Source: Flavobacterium sp.
GTDB lineage: Bacteria > Bacteroidota > Bacteroidia > Flavobacteriales > Flavobacteriaceae
NCBI GenBank assembly: GCA_030151255.1
Contig: JASLED010000009.1
Location: forward strand, 1-9,932
Length of the DNA: 9,932 nt
Reading direction: 5' to 3'
The notes under the pieces are model-generated. The model was not told the origin of the DNA. It was given only the letters and a program-made list of their open reading frames with translations, and ran no database searches. Both the position numbers and the translations under genes were made by a program. Shown in pieces: positions 1 to 6,505 of this stretch (position 1 is its first letter; every line of letters starts with the position of its first letter).

Positions 1-75
1 TATCTTATTCTCTACAAGAAAGTGTCCAAATTACTTTGAAGACATACAGTCCACTTTTTGCTGAAGATTTACACC
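1..75. other. Abrupt boundary ending the integrase homology; possible insertion-sequence end
   Basis: Read on the minus strand, integrase-like coding stops making family sense just after the residues WCNRAGV. It continues into a short unrelated tail and a stop codon at 31-33. None of the three minus-strand frames between 1 and 75 contains the expected HxxR box, so a simple frameshift inside the window does not explain the loss. The junction sequence reads GCAAAAAGTGGACTGT on the minus strand, and a looser copy, ATTTGGACACTTT, follows about 20 bases on. Ends of IS3-family elements often carry an AAAAAGT-GGACA-like terminal repeat, so an inserted element beginning here is possible. No transposase is visible because the window ends, so this is inference from weak similarity. 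Confidence 0.25.
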
Positions 76-1008
76 CGCTCGGTTACACCAACGAACAATT
101 TCATTATTGTAAATAGCAGAATATTTAAGATTAGTAAAAACAAGTTGATTCAGTGATTCTCTTTCTCCTAAGAGATCTCTTGCCTGTTTAGAGATATAAA
201 GATATTCAACACCTTCTGTTTTTTCTTGTCTATAGATGACTCTACAAGCATCATCTTCGTCTCTTACCTCAGACCAAACAAGTTTATTAATATCCGACCA
301 GCGAAGACCAGTTAAACAAGAGAATAAAAAAGCTCGTTTGAGCACTTCGTATTTACAATCTGTTTTTACCAGACGTTGTACTTCATTAAAAGTAAGATAC
401 TCTCTTTGGCTTTCCGCCTGTTTAAAACTCTTTACCTTTTGAGCATAGTTAATCGTTAGATAACCCTCTTCAAAGGCTAGCCGAAGAGCAGCTCTAAACT
501 TGTTTAGATAAGAGTATTTTGAGTTTAAGGATAGGGGGAGTTTACTTTTAGTAAGCGCCTTTGTATCAAAGTAATGTCTGACTTTCTTTAAAAATTCATC
601 ATCTACTTCATCAAAAGTAAAAGCAGGGGAGATACAGCGTTTTAAATGAAGAAAAGAAGCCGTCCAGTTTCCGTAGTTTTTAGGACTTTCATATTTCTCT
701 TCAGTTTTCTCAAGAAAGAAATCCAGGAAGCAACGTTGTCCTTTGTGCTTATTCTTAATTCCGTATTTACCTCTAAGGTTTTCACTTTGTCGAATAGCTA
801 AGATATTCTCAGCCATTTGTAGCGCTTCTTTGTTTTCCTTTCTCTCCTTTGGACTATTAGGAGAGCCGTGTAGAAAGAGTTTGAGATTTTCAAATTCTCT
901 GATATACTTCTTTTTTCCAGAAGAAGAAACTTCAACTCCTTTTGTATACTCAATTAGAAGGCTTATTCTTCCACTTGGTAATTTTCTTTGTTTCAGTGTG
1001 ATAGTCAT
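31..1008 (-). pseudogene. Tyrosine recombinase (phage-type integrase), C-terminally truncated
   Basis: Site-specific tyrosine recombinases cut and rejoin DNA through a conserved R-K-H-R-H/W-Y active site. This 325-residue product has the Bacteroidota layout: an arm-DNA-binding N-terminus (about 3-90, starting TLKQRKLPSGRISLLIEY), a helical core-binding domain (about 95-195), and the start of the catalytic domain (from about 204, YLTFNEVQRL). The first catalytic Arg is R236 in TGLRWSD and the catalytic Lys is probably K263 in RQEKTEG. Homology ends near residue 313. The HxxR box and tyrosine nucleophile are absent, and intact relatives run to roughly 400 residues. As encoded it should be unable to recombine DNA. 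The start is the ATG at 1006-1008, which opens directly into the arm domain. It lies downstream of, and in the same direction as, mnmE. It is probably the remnant of an integrative element. Whether the break is an insertion or a deletion cannot be told here. Confidence 0.85.
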
Positions 1009-1014
1009 AGTAAT

Positions 1015-1100
1015 CTATATTAGGTTAAGGGAGACCAATTTTTCACAACACTTTCACAACACTTTTTTATTATGTTGTGAATATGTTGTGACTAATATAG
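1015..1100. repeat. Four-copy TCACAACA repeat cluster with outer inverted repeat
   Basis: Between the integrase start and the mnmE end are two direct copies of TCACAACA (1043-1050 and 1054-1061). Two copies of its exact reverse complement TGTTGTGA follow (1073-1080 and 1084-1091). Within each pair the copies are 11 bp apart, about one helical turn. A 9-bp outer inverted repeat, CTATATTAG (1015-1023) and CTAATATAG (1092-1100), encloses the set. The positions are read directly from the sequence. Clustered, phased short repeats next to an integrase gene are typical of arm-type integrase or excisionase sites. An operator for the integrase promoter is an equally reasonable reading, since the cluster begins about 35 bp upstream of the integrase start codon. 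Confidence 0.7.
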
Positions 1101-1140
1101 AAAATAAGGACATCTTATAAAAACATTTAACACTTAACTA

Positions 1141-1168
1141 TTTGATTTTCAAAGTATTTCAAATCAAA
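1141..1168. repeat. 8-bp perfect inverted repeat downstream of mnmE
   Basis: TTTGATTT (1141-1148) and AAATCAAA (1161-1168) form a perfect inverted repeat with a 12-base centre, 22 bp beyond the mnmE stop codon. A 7-base direct repeat TTTCAAA (1147-1153 and 1157-1163) lies across the centre. On the mnmE transcript it could fold into a hairpin, but it is AT-rich and no U-run follows on the minus strand, so it would be a poor intrinsic terminator. Given the adjacent integrase it could instead mark a recombination core site. Confidence 0.45.
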
Positions 1169-1189
1169 CAAAAGTATTAAAAAGACAGG

Positions 1190-2581
1190 TTATTTACCGA
1201 TACAAAAGTTAGCAAAAATATTCCCCAACAATTCGTCATTGGTTACTTGACCTGTAATTTCACTAAAATAATACAACGCCTGACGAATATCAATCGCCAT
1301 TAAATCGGCAGATAAGTTTGTTTGTAATCCCCAGTTTACTTTTTCAATTTCTTCCAAAGCTTTTAACAAAGAATCATAATGGCGAGTATTGGTTACAATC
1401 GTTTCATTATTGCGCAATGCTCCTGTGTTTACAAACCCAAGTAAAGCTTGTTTTAATTCTTCAACACCCATATTTTCTTTAGCAGACATCAACATCAAAT
1501 TATCAATATTTTTGTTATAAAGTGCTATTTGTGCATCGCTTAATAAATCTTTTTTGTTACAAACAACCAATAAAGGTTTTAACGGATATTTATTTATTAG
1601 TTTTTCTAATTCTAGTTTAATTTCATCTAGCGAATTATCGTTCAATTTGGCGCCATCAATTAAGTAAATAACAACCTGAGCCGATTCAATTTTTTCAAAC
1701 GTTTTCTGAATACCAATACTTTCCACAACATCCGTTGTTTCTCTAATTCCAGCCGTATCAATAAAGCGGAAACCAATTCCATCAATAACTAATTCATCCT
1801 CAATGGTATCTCTAGTTGTTCCTGCAATGTCCGAAACAATGGCACGTTCTTCGTTTAATAACGCGTTCAATAAAGTCGATTTTCCAACGTTAGGTTCTCC
1901 AACAATAGCTACAGGAATTCCGTTTTTAATTACATTTCCTACCGCAAAAGAATCGATTAATCGTTTCAATACAAATTCAATTCGATTGATTAAGTCTCTA
2001 AATTGCGTTCTATCGGCAAATTCAACATCTTCTTCCGAAAAATCCAATTCCAACTCAATCAAAGAGGCAAAGTTTAATAATTGCTCTCTCAACAAGGCAA
2101 TTTCGTTCGAAAATCCACCGCGCATTTGCTGCATCGCAATTTGATGACTTGCTTCATTGTCCGAAGCAATTAAATCAGCAACTGCTTCTGCTTGAGATAA
2201 GTCAAGTTTTCCGTTCAAGAAAGCACGCATGGTAAACTCACCTGGTTGTGCCATTTTTGCTCCTTTGCGCAAACAAAGCTGAATTATTTGTTGTTGAATA
2301 AAAGTAGATCCATGACAAGAAATTTCAACTGTATTTTCTCCCGTATATGAATTTGTGCCCTTAAATAAAGAAACTAAAACCTGATCTAACGTTTTTTCTC
2401 CATCAACTATATGTCCTAAATGAAGTGTATGTGTTTTTTGTTGGGTTAAATCCTTATTTTTTATTGATTTAAATATCGAATTCACCAAAGAAATAGCATC
2501 TTTTCCTGACACTCTAATAATTGCAATTGCTCCTGCACCAGACGGAGTTGCTAATGCCACAATTGTTTCTTGTAATACCAT
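1190..2581 (-). CDS. mnmE: tRNA uridine-5-carboxymethylaminomethyl(34) synthesis GTPase MnmE
   Basis: With its partner MnmG, MnmE installs the cmnm5 group on U34 of tRNAs that read split codon boxes, in the cytoplasm. The 463-residue product is full length. The N-terminal tetrahydrofolate-binding domain (about 1-120) begins with TPSGAGAIAIIRVSG. A helical domain follows. The inserted G domain (about 220-380) shows G1 GEPNVGKST at 228-236, G2 TTRD at 255-258, G3 DTAG at 275-278, G4 NKKD at 342-345 and a G5-like SAK at 366-368. The C-terminus ends with the family signature FCIGK, whose Cys460 is the residue required for modification. The ATG at 2579-2581 is supported by the conserved N-terminus and by a TATCTTTG -7-like element just upstream. 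The gene is divergent from the universal stress protein gene. Its 3' end abuts the truncated integrase, and this end of mnmE is a known island insertion site in other bacteria. Confidence 0.97.
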   Translation of the reverse strand: MVLQETIVALATPSGAGAIAIIRVSGKDAISLVNSIFKSIKNKDLTQQKTHTLHLGHIVDGEKTLDQVLVSLFKGTNSYTGENTVEISCHGSTFIQQQIIQLCLRKGAKMAQPGEFTMRAFLNGKLDLSQAEAVADLIASDNEASHQIAMQQMRGGFSNEIALLREQLLNFASLIELELDFSEEDVEFADRTQFRDLINRIEFVLKRLIDSFAVGNVIKNGIPVAIVGEPNVGKSTLLNALLNEERAIVSDIAGTTRDTIEDELVIDGIGFRFIDTAGIRETTDVVESIGIQKTFEKIESAQVVIYLIDGAKLNDNSLDEIKLELEKLINKYPLKPLLVVCNKKDLLSDAQIALYNKNIDNLMLMSAKENMGVEELKQALLGFVNTGALRNNETIVTNTRHYDSLLKALEEIEKVNWGLQTNLSADLMAIDIRQALYYFSEITGQVTNDELLGNIFANFCIGK

Positions 2582-2604
2582 AGTTTAACCCTTTTAATAA
2601 GCCA

Positions 2605-2612
2605 CAAAGATA
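2605..2612 (-). promoter_or_regulatory. Probable -7 element of the mnmE promoter
   Basis: On the minus strand this reads TATCTTTG, an exact fit to the Bacteroidota -7 consensus TAnnTTTG. It lies 23 bp upstream of the mnmE start codon, which would give a leader of roughly 15-20 bases. No clear TTG -33 element lies at the usual distance, so the match is partial. Confidence 0.45.
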
Positions 2613-2730
2613 CTATTTTTAATGCGCTTTTGTGTGTTTTGAAAAATGGCTTTTTGGAAAGATAAAGACAAAAAAATTTCGGATATTGAAAATGCTTTTG
2701 TAATTTTAAATCCTATTAATAATAATTGTT

Positions 2731-3567
2731 ATGAAAAAAATATTATTTCCTACTGATTTTTCAAAAACTGCCAATAATGCCTTAATCTACGCCTTAAAAA
2801 TGGCCGAAAATCAAAAGGCAACTCTTGTTGTATTACATGCTTATGAAATGCCTATAATTTCTGCCACAGCAAATCCTGTAATGGTTCAGGAAGTTTATCA
2901 ATCGATTGAACTAAGCAATTTTGAAAATTTTAAAGATCAAGTTCCATTTATTCGAAATATTGCAAAAGCAAATAATTTGGATCATGTGCCAATGCAATTT
3001 ATTTTGGAAGAAGGTTTTTTAAATACAATTTTACAAAATGTTGTAGAAAAAGAAGCAATTGATTTTGTAGTTATGGGAACTAATGGAAATTCTGGATGGG
3101 AACAAAAAATTATAGGATCAAATACTACACATGCAATTACATCTTTAAAAATTCCTGTTCTTAGCGTTCCGTATGATGCTATTTTTACAGGAATAAAAAC
3201 AATTGCATTTTCTACTTTATTTAATATTAACGACAAAAAAGTTTTAGACAAATTAATACATATTGCTAGGGGATTTGGAGCTACAATTAAATGTATTCAT
3301 GTGGCAGAAAATCCGGATGCGTTAGATGCAGAAACAGTTGCAATTTGGACTAATAATTATCGTGAAAACAATGTAGAATTTATTGTTGTGGAAGGAGATA
3401 ATGTTGAAGATGAAATTTTTGATTTTATTGATAGAGAAAATATTGACATGCTAGTTTCTGTAAAAAGAAATAGAAATTTTTGGCAAAGACTATTAAATGC
3501 TAGTTTAACCAAAAAAATGTCTTATCACACAAACGTACCTTTTATTGCTTTTCACGAAGAAGCATAA
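2731..3567 (+). CDS. Universal stress protein with two tandem UspA domains
   Basis: Universal stress proteins are cytoplasmic proteins, many of them ATP-binding, linked to survival under starvation and stress. The biochemical role of this one is unknown. The 278-residue product holds two UspA domains, about 1-148 and 152-278. The first begins MKKILFPTDFS, with the usual nucleotide-contacting Asp at 9, and has a complete G-2x-G-9x-G-S motif (G116, G119, G129, S130), so it is probably ATP-binding. The second (from IKTIAFSTLF) lacks the Asp. Where the glycine motif should be it reads VKRNRNFWQRLLNAS, so it is probably degenerate and structural. Length and layout are usual for Bacteroidota tandem Usps. 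The gene stands alone: divergent from mnmE and ended by a strong terminator shared with the convergent mvaS. Confidence 0.93.
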   Translation: MKKILFPTDFSKTANNALIYALKMAENQKATLVVLHAYEMPIISATANPVMVQEVYQSIELSNFENFKDQVPFIRNIAKANNLDHVPMQFILEEGFLNTILQNVVEKEAIDFVVMGTNGNSGWEQKIIGSNTTHAITSLKIPVLSVPYDAIFTGIKTIAFSTLFNINDKKVLDKLIHIARGFGATIKCIHVAENPDALDAETVAIWTNNYRENNVEFIVVEGDNVEDEIFDFIDRENIDMLVSVKRNRNFWQRLLNASLTKKMSYHTNVPFIAFHEEA

Positions 3568-3595
3568 AAAAAGGCTGCAATTTGCAGCCTTTTTT
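3567..3595. terminator. Strong bidirectional intrinsic terminator between the Usp gene and mvaS
   Basis: GGCTGCA (3573-3579) and TGCAGCC (3583-3589) form a perfect 7-bp GC-rich stem around the loop ATT. A run of A before the stem (3566-3572) and of T after it (3590-3595) extend the pairing and supply a U-tract in both directions. It lies directly after the Usp stop codon and overlaps the mvaS stop codon at 3594-3596, so it can end both convergent transcripts. Confidence 0.92.
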
Positions 3596-4958
3596 AGTTT
3601 TTACCTATAAATTTATAATATCTTGCGCCAATTAAATTTGACTTTTCAGTTTCGATATAATCTAATACAAATTCATTAAATGCATTATTAATTGGTGTTT
3701 TTTGTTCTTTTTTATGTAAGGCTTGATAGGTTAAAAAATCAATAGCAACAGATTCTTGCAATTGTTTAAAAATAGATTTTTTAGGCATTCCTTCCTTCCA
3801 AGTAGATTTTAATATTCCTTCAAATACTTTTGATTTAGAACCAGAACCATAAGCTATAAATCCAAAAGTTTCCTCATCTAATTCTTCTTCTTTTTGCTCA
3901 AAATAAGAAAGTGTTGACAGTAATCCTAAAAAGATTGATCCTGAATAAATATTTCCTATTTCGCCAGAAACAACCTCAGCAGGCATTAATTTTGCATCTA
4001 TAATTTCTTTGTATTTATCAGATTTTGTAAAGGTTTTTATCTGTTCTTTTACATCATTTGCCAAAACATCAATCCATTCTGGATGTTCTTGCAACACAAT
4101 TTCATAAAACGTTCTTCTTCCTTGATAGCAATAAGGCAAATGCATTATAACTGCTTTCCATTGCTCATAAACTATTTTTTCTTGAATATTATTTAATTCT
4201 TTAAAATGTTGATATGCTTCAGTTATTCGATTAATATAACACGAATTAGAATACTGGCCATCAAAAACAGGCTGATCTTTATGAATACTTATTTCTGTTT
4301 CTTCTATACCATTCCATAACTGATTTAACTCATTTTTTGTAAGATCTGATTTTTTTATACTGCGATAAGGTTTAAAGAAATCAAAAACACTTTCGGTAGC
4401 AACGCCAGTTTCTGACGAGAATTCCATAATTCTCGGATTTGCTTTTAGTAACAAAGCTATTGCGCCTGCGCCTTGAGTATATTCGCCAGTTGATGCTAAA
4501 TCATATTTTGCGTAATCTGTTGCAATAACAATTACTTTTTTTGTAGGATTTGCTTTTATAAAATCAATTGCATTTTGCATAGCATCAACCGCTCCAATAC
4601 AAGCAAAGGTATGATCTACAGCATCGCAATTTTTAAACGCTCTACTGCCATATACTTGTTCTAATAATCCGATGGTGTATGATGCAATTGGTTTAGAATT
4701 ATCTAATCCGCTTTCTGTACCAACATATATTTTAGCAATATCTTTGGGACAAATCAATTCGTTGTCTTGTAATAAATTATAAGCTGCATTTGCCGCCATT
4801 GTTATCACATCTTGGTTAACATCCAACAAAGTCATTTTCCGCAATCCCAATCCTTTAGTAAGTTTCAGTGGATCAATATTGCGTTCAATTGCTAAGGTTT
4901 CTATAGGAAGGTGAATTTTAGGGATAAAATAAGCTATACTATCTATTCCAACTTTCAT
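3594..4958 (-). CDS. mvaS: Hydroxymethylglutaryl-CoA synthase
   Basis: HMG-CoA synthase condenses acetyl-CoA with acetoacetyl-CoA to give HMG-CoA, the committed route into the mevalonate pathway for isoprenoid precursors. Flavobacteriia use this pathway. The 454-residue product has the thiolase-fold catalytic triad expected of the family: Glu82 in GTESGLDNSK, the acyl-accepting Cys120 in HTFACIGAVDAMQNA, and His273 in IMHLPYCYQGRR. Further family motifs are ASTGEYTQGAGA at 155-166, GNIYSGSIFLGLL at 335-347 and YGSGSKSK at 370-377. Length matches bacterial members with the extended C-terminus. The ATG at 4956-4958 gives MKVGIDSIAYFIP, the normal start. The gene is monocistronic here, divergent from bioB and convergent with the Usp gene. 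A related ketosynthase-like HMGS paralogue from a biosynthetic cluster is possible in principle, but no such cluster is present. Confidence 0.93.
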   Translation of the reverse strand: MKVGIDSIAYFIPKIHLPIETLAIERNIDPLKLTKGLGLRKMTLLDVNQDVITMAANAAYNLLQDNELICPKDIAKIYVGTESGLDNSKPIASYTIGLLEQVYGSRAFKNCDAVDHTFACIGAVDAMQNAIDFIKANPTKKVIVIATDYAKYDLASTGEYTQGAGAIALLLKANPRIMEFSSETGVATESVFDFFKPYRSIKKSDLTKNELNQLWNGIEETEISIHKDQPVFDGQYSNSCYINRITEAYQHFKELNNIQEKIVYEQWKAVIMHLPYCYQGRRTFYEIVLQEHPEWIDVLANDVKEQIKTFTKSDKYKEIIDAKLMPAEVVSGEIGNIYSGSIFLGLLSTLSYFEQKEEELDEETFGFIAYGSGSKSKVFEGILKSTWKEGMPKKSIFKQLQESVAIDFLTYQALHKKEQKTPINNAFNEFVLDYIETEKSNLIGARYYKFIGKN

Positions 4959-5018
4959 GATAATTCAAAATTTTGATGAAACGTAAAATTAAAAGCAATT
5001 GAGAAGAATAACTAATTA

Positions 5019-5050
5019 CAAAAGTTGAAGTTTTCTTAATTCTTTCTCAA
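5019..5050 (-). promoter_or_regulatory. Candidate mvaS promoter
   Basis: On the minus strand a TTG (5048-5050) is followed after 21 bases by AACTTTTG (5019-5026). This resembles the Bacteroidota pattern TTG, 17-23 bases, TAnnTTTG, with a mismatch in the first base of the -7 element. It would give an mvaS leader of roughly 55 bases. Confidence 0.4.
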
Positions 5051-5070
5051 CCGGTCTAATTGCTTTATTT

Positions 5071-5085
5071 AATCTGGACCAGATT
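5071..5085. promoter_or_regulatory. 15-bp palindrome upstream of bioB, possible operator
   Basis: AATCTGG (5071-5077) and CCAGATT (5079-5085) are perfect reverse complements around a single A. This is a compact symmetrical site 54 bp upstream of the bioB ATG in the divergent bioB-mvaS gap. Its spacing and symmetry suit a dimeric repressor near a promoter. It does not resemble the usual BirA operator halves (TTGTAAAC-type arms separated by about 15 bases), so the binding protein is unknown. Confidence 0.45.
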
Positions 5086-5139
5086 TATCCAAGATGAAAA
5101 CTTAATCTTTGCCTGTCTGAAGACTAAAAAACAAAAAGA

Positions 5140-6234
5140 ATGATTGAATCCAAACAATGGTTAACTGAAGAAGTAATTGCATTATATAATACACCTATTA
5201 TGGAATTGCTATATAAAGCTGCCACCATACACAGACAAAACCATGATCCAAACAAAGTACAAGTATCTACGCTAATTTCTATAAAAACTGGAGGTTGCCC
5301 AGAAGATTGTGGTTATTGTCCGCAAGCAGCTCGCTATCATACAGATTTAGAAACAGAAAAATTAATGAGTGTAAATCAGGTAAAGGCACAAGCATTGCGA
5401 GCTAAAGCAGGAGGAAGTTCGCGTATTTGTATGGGAGCAGCTTGGCGAAATGTAAAAGACGGGGCTGAATTTGACCAAATATTAGAAATGGTACGCATAC
5501 TGAATAAATTAGATATGGAAGTGTGTTGTACTTTAGGTATGTTAACCGAAAATCAGGCACAAAGATTATCAGAAGCTGGCTTGTATGCTTATAATCACAA
5601 TTTAGATTCTTCTGCAGATTATTACGAAGAAATTATTTCTACTCGAAGTTACGAAGATAGATTGGCAACAATAAATAATGTTAGAAAAACAAATATTACA
5701 GTTTGCAGCGGCGGAATTATCGGTATGGGAGAAACTATTAAAGATAGGGCAAATATGCTAATTACTTTAGCAAATATGATACCTCAGCCAGAATCAGTTC
5801 CTATTAATGCTTTAGTGGCTGTTCAAGGCACTCCTTTAGAAAATCAGCAACCTGTATCGGTTTGGGAAATGATTCGAATGGTTGCTGTTACAAGAATTAT
5901 TTTACCTAAAACTCAGATCAGATTATCTGCAGGTAGAACAAATATGACCAAAGAAGGTCAAACTCTTTGCTTTTTTGCTGGAGCTAATTCAATTTTTGCA
6001 GGCGATAAATTACTAACAACTCCAAATCCAGATATTAATGAAGATATGCAGCTTTTTAAAGATCTTGGATTGGTTACACAAGAACCTTTTGAAAAGCATT
6101 TACACAGAAAAAGTGTTGAAATTGAAGAGGCCAATTATCATGATTTAGGTGAAAAACCAAAATGGACAAGACCAAAACACACAATTCAACGAAATATTGA
6201 AAAGCAAGTGAAAAAACAACCAAATAATAAGTAA
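5140..6234 (+). CDS. bioB: Biotin synthase (radical SAM)
   Basis: BioB inserts sulfur into dethiobiotin to form biotin, using radical SAM chemistry and an auxiliary [2Fe-2S] cluster as sulfur source. The 364-residue product shows the radical SAM CxxxCxxC motif at C53, C57 and C60 (GGCPEDCGYCPQ). It also shows the expected auxiliary-cluster ligands: C97 (ICMGAAW), C129 (EVCCTLG), C189 (TVCSGGIIGMGE) and R261 (RLSAGR). YNHNLDSS at 151-158 is also typical. Beyond about residue 325 the tail is lysine-rich and variable. The ATG at 5140 gives the usual short lead-in MIESKQWLTEEV. It is a solitary biotin gene: no bioA, bioD, bioF or bioC appears in the window. It is preceded by a palindrome at 5071-5085 and followed by an imperfect hairpin at 6245-6284. 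Confidence 0.97.
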   Translation: MIESKQWLTEEVIALYNTPIMELLYKAATIHRQNHDPNKVQVSTLISIKTGGCPEDCGYCPQAARYHTDLETEKLMSVNQVKAQALRAKAGGSSRICMGAAWRNVKDGAEFDQILEMVRILNKLDMEVCCTLGMLTENQAQRLSEAGLYAYNHNLDSSADYYEEIISTRSYEDRLATINNVRKTNITVCSGGIIGMGETIKDRANMLITLANMIPQPESVPINALVAVQGTPLENQQPVSVWEMIRMVAVTRIILPKTQIRLSAGRTNMTKEGQTLCFFAGANSIFAGDKLLTTPNPDINEDMQLFKDLGLVTQEPFEKHLHRKSVEIEEANYHDLGEKPKWTRPKHTIQRNIEKQVKKQPNNK

Positions 6235-6464
6235 CCCCTTTATAGATATTATACTAAGGTAGGATGTCCTAGTATCTTTATATCATTTAATATTCATAAA
6301 TAAAAAATAAAAAAAGAATGTAACTTAGTCGAATTGTTCACCATATGTTCTAATAGTTTCAAATTAAATTGCATGAAAAAAAAGCTATGGGAATCGGATG
6401 TAAGTATTAACTTGATGTTTAAACTAAACTAGCAGATTTAATAATAATTGTAACGTTATTATAA
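6235..6464. other. Intergenic region downstream of bioB with an imperfect hairpin
   Basis: I see no convincing gene here. An imperfect hairpin lies at 6245-6284, just after the bioB stop: GATAT/ATATC outside, ATACTA/TAGTAT and GG/CC inside, with a bulged A at 6257. An alternative inner fold is TAGGA-TG-TCCTA (6260-6271). It has no good U-run and may act as a weak terminator or a 3'-end stabiliser. The rest is AT-rich and unstructured to the eye. Confidence 0.4.
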
Positions 6465-6498
6465 ACAAAAGCGTCAAAAAATATCTTGTCGCTTTTGT
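6465..6498. terminator. Bidirectional terminator-like hairpin between bioB and the SRPBCC gene
   Basis: ACAAAAGCG (6465-6473) and CGCTTTTGT (6490-6498) form a perfect 9-bp stem, extended inward by CAA/TTG after one T-T mismatch. On the plus strand a T-rich tract follows (TTTTATATTATT). On the minus strand a shorter T-rich stretch follows. It lies 8 bp beyond the stop of the minus-strand gene starting at 7585, and so probably ends that transcript and any bioB read-through. Confidence 0.7.
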
Positions 6499-6505
6499 TT
6501 TTATA

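Noticed and set aside
1015..1100. CRISPR array
   Set aside because: The repeats are 8-9 bp, occur in both orientations and have spacings of only a few bases. There are no cas genes, so this is a protein-binding repeat cluster and not CRISPR.
743..1120. 125-codon plus-strand frame with a hydrophobic, Phe/Leu-rich start
   Set aside because: It is antisense to the integrase gene and runs through the repeat cluster. The apparent hydrophobicity comes from reading Lys/Glu-rich coding backwards.
1803..2144. 113-codon plus-strand open frame
   Set aside because: It lies entirely within mnmE on the opposite strand, across the conserved G1-G3 region, and has no recognisable protein features.
2982..3251. 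89-codon minus-strand frame
   Set aside because: It is antisense to the well-supported Usp gene and has no family features.
4959..5139. Riboswitch upstream of bioB or mvaS
   Set aside because: I looked for conserved TPP, SAM or cobalamin riboswitch cores in the 181-bp gap and saw none. Only the 15-bp palindrome stands out.
6373..6432. 19-codon frame MKKKLWESDVSINLMFKLN between bioB and the SRPBCC gene
   Set aside because: It is too short to separate from chance, with no promoter match, start signal or similarity. It could be a gene remnant, but nothing supports that.
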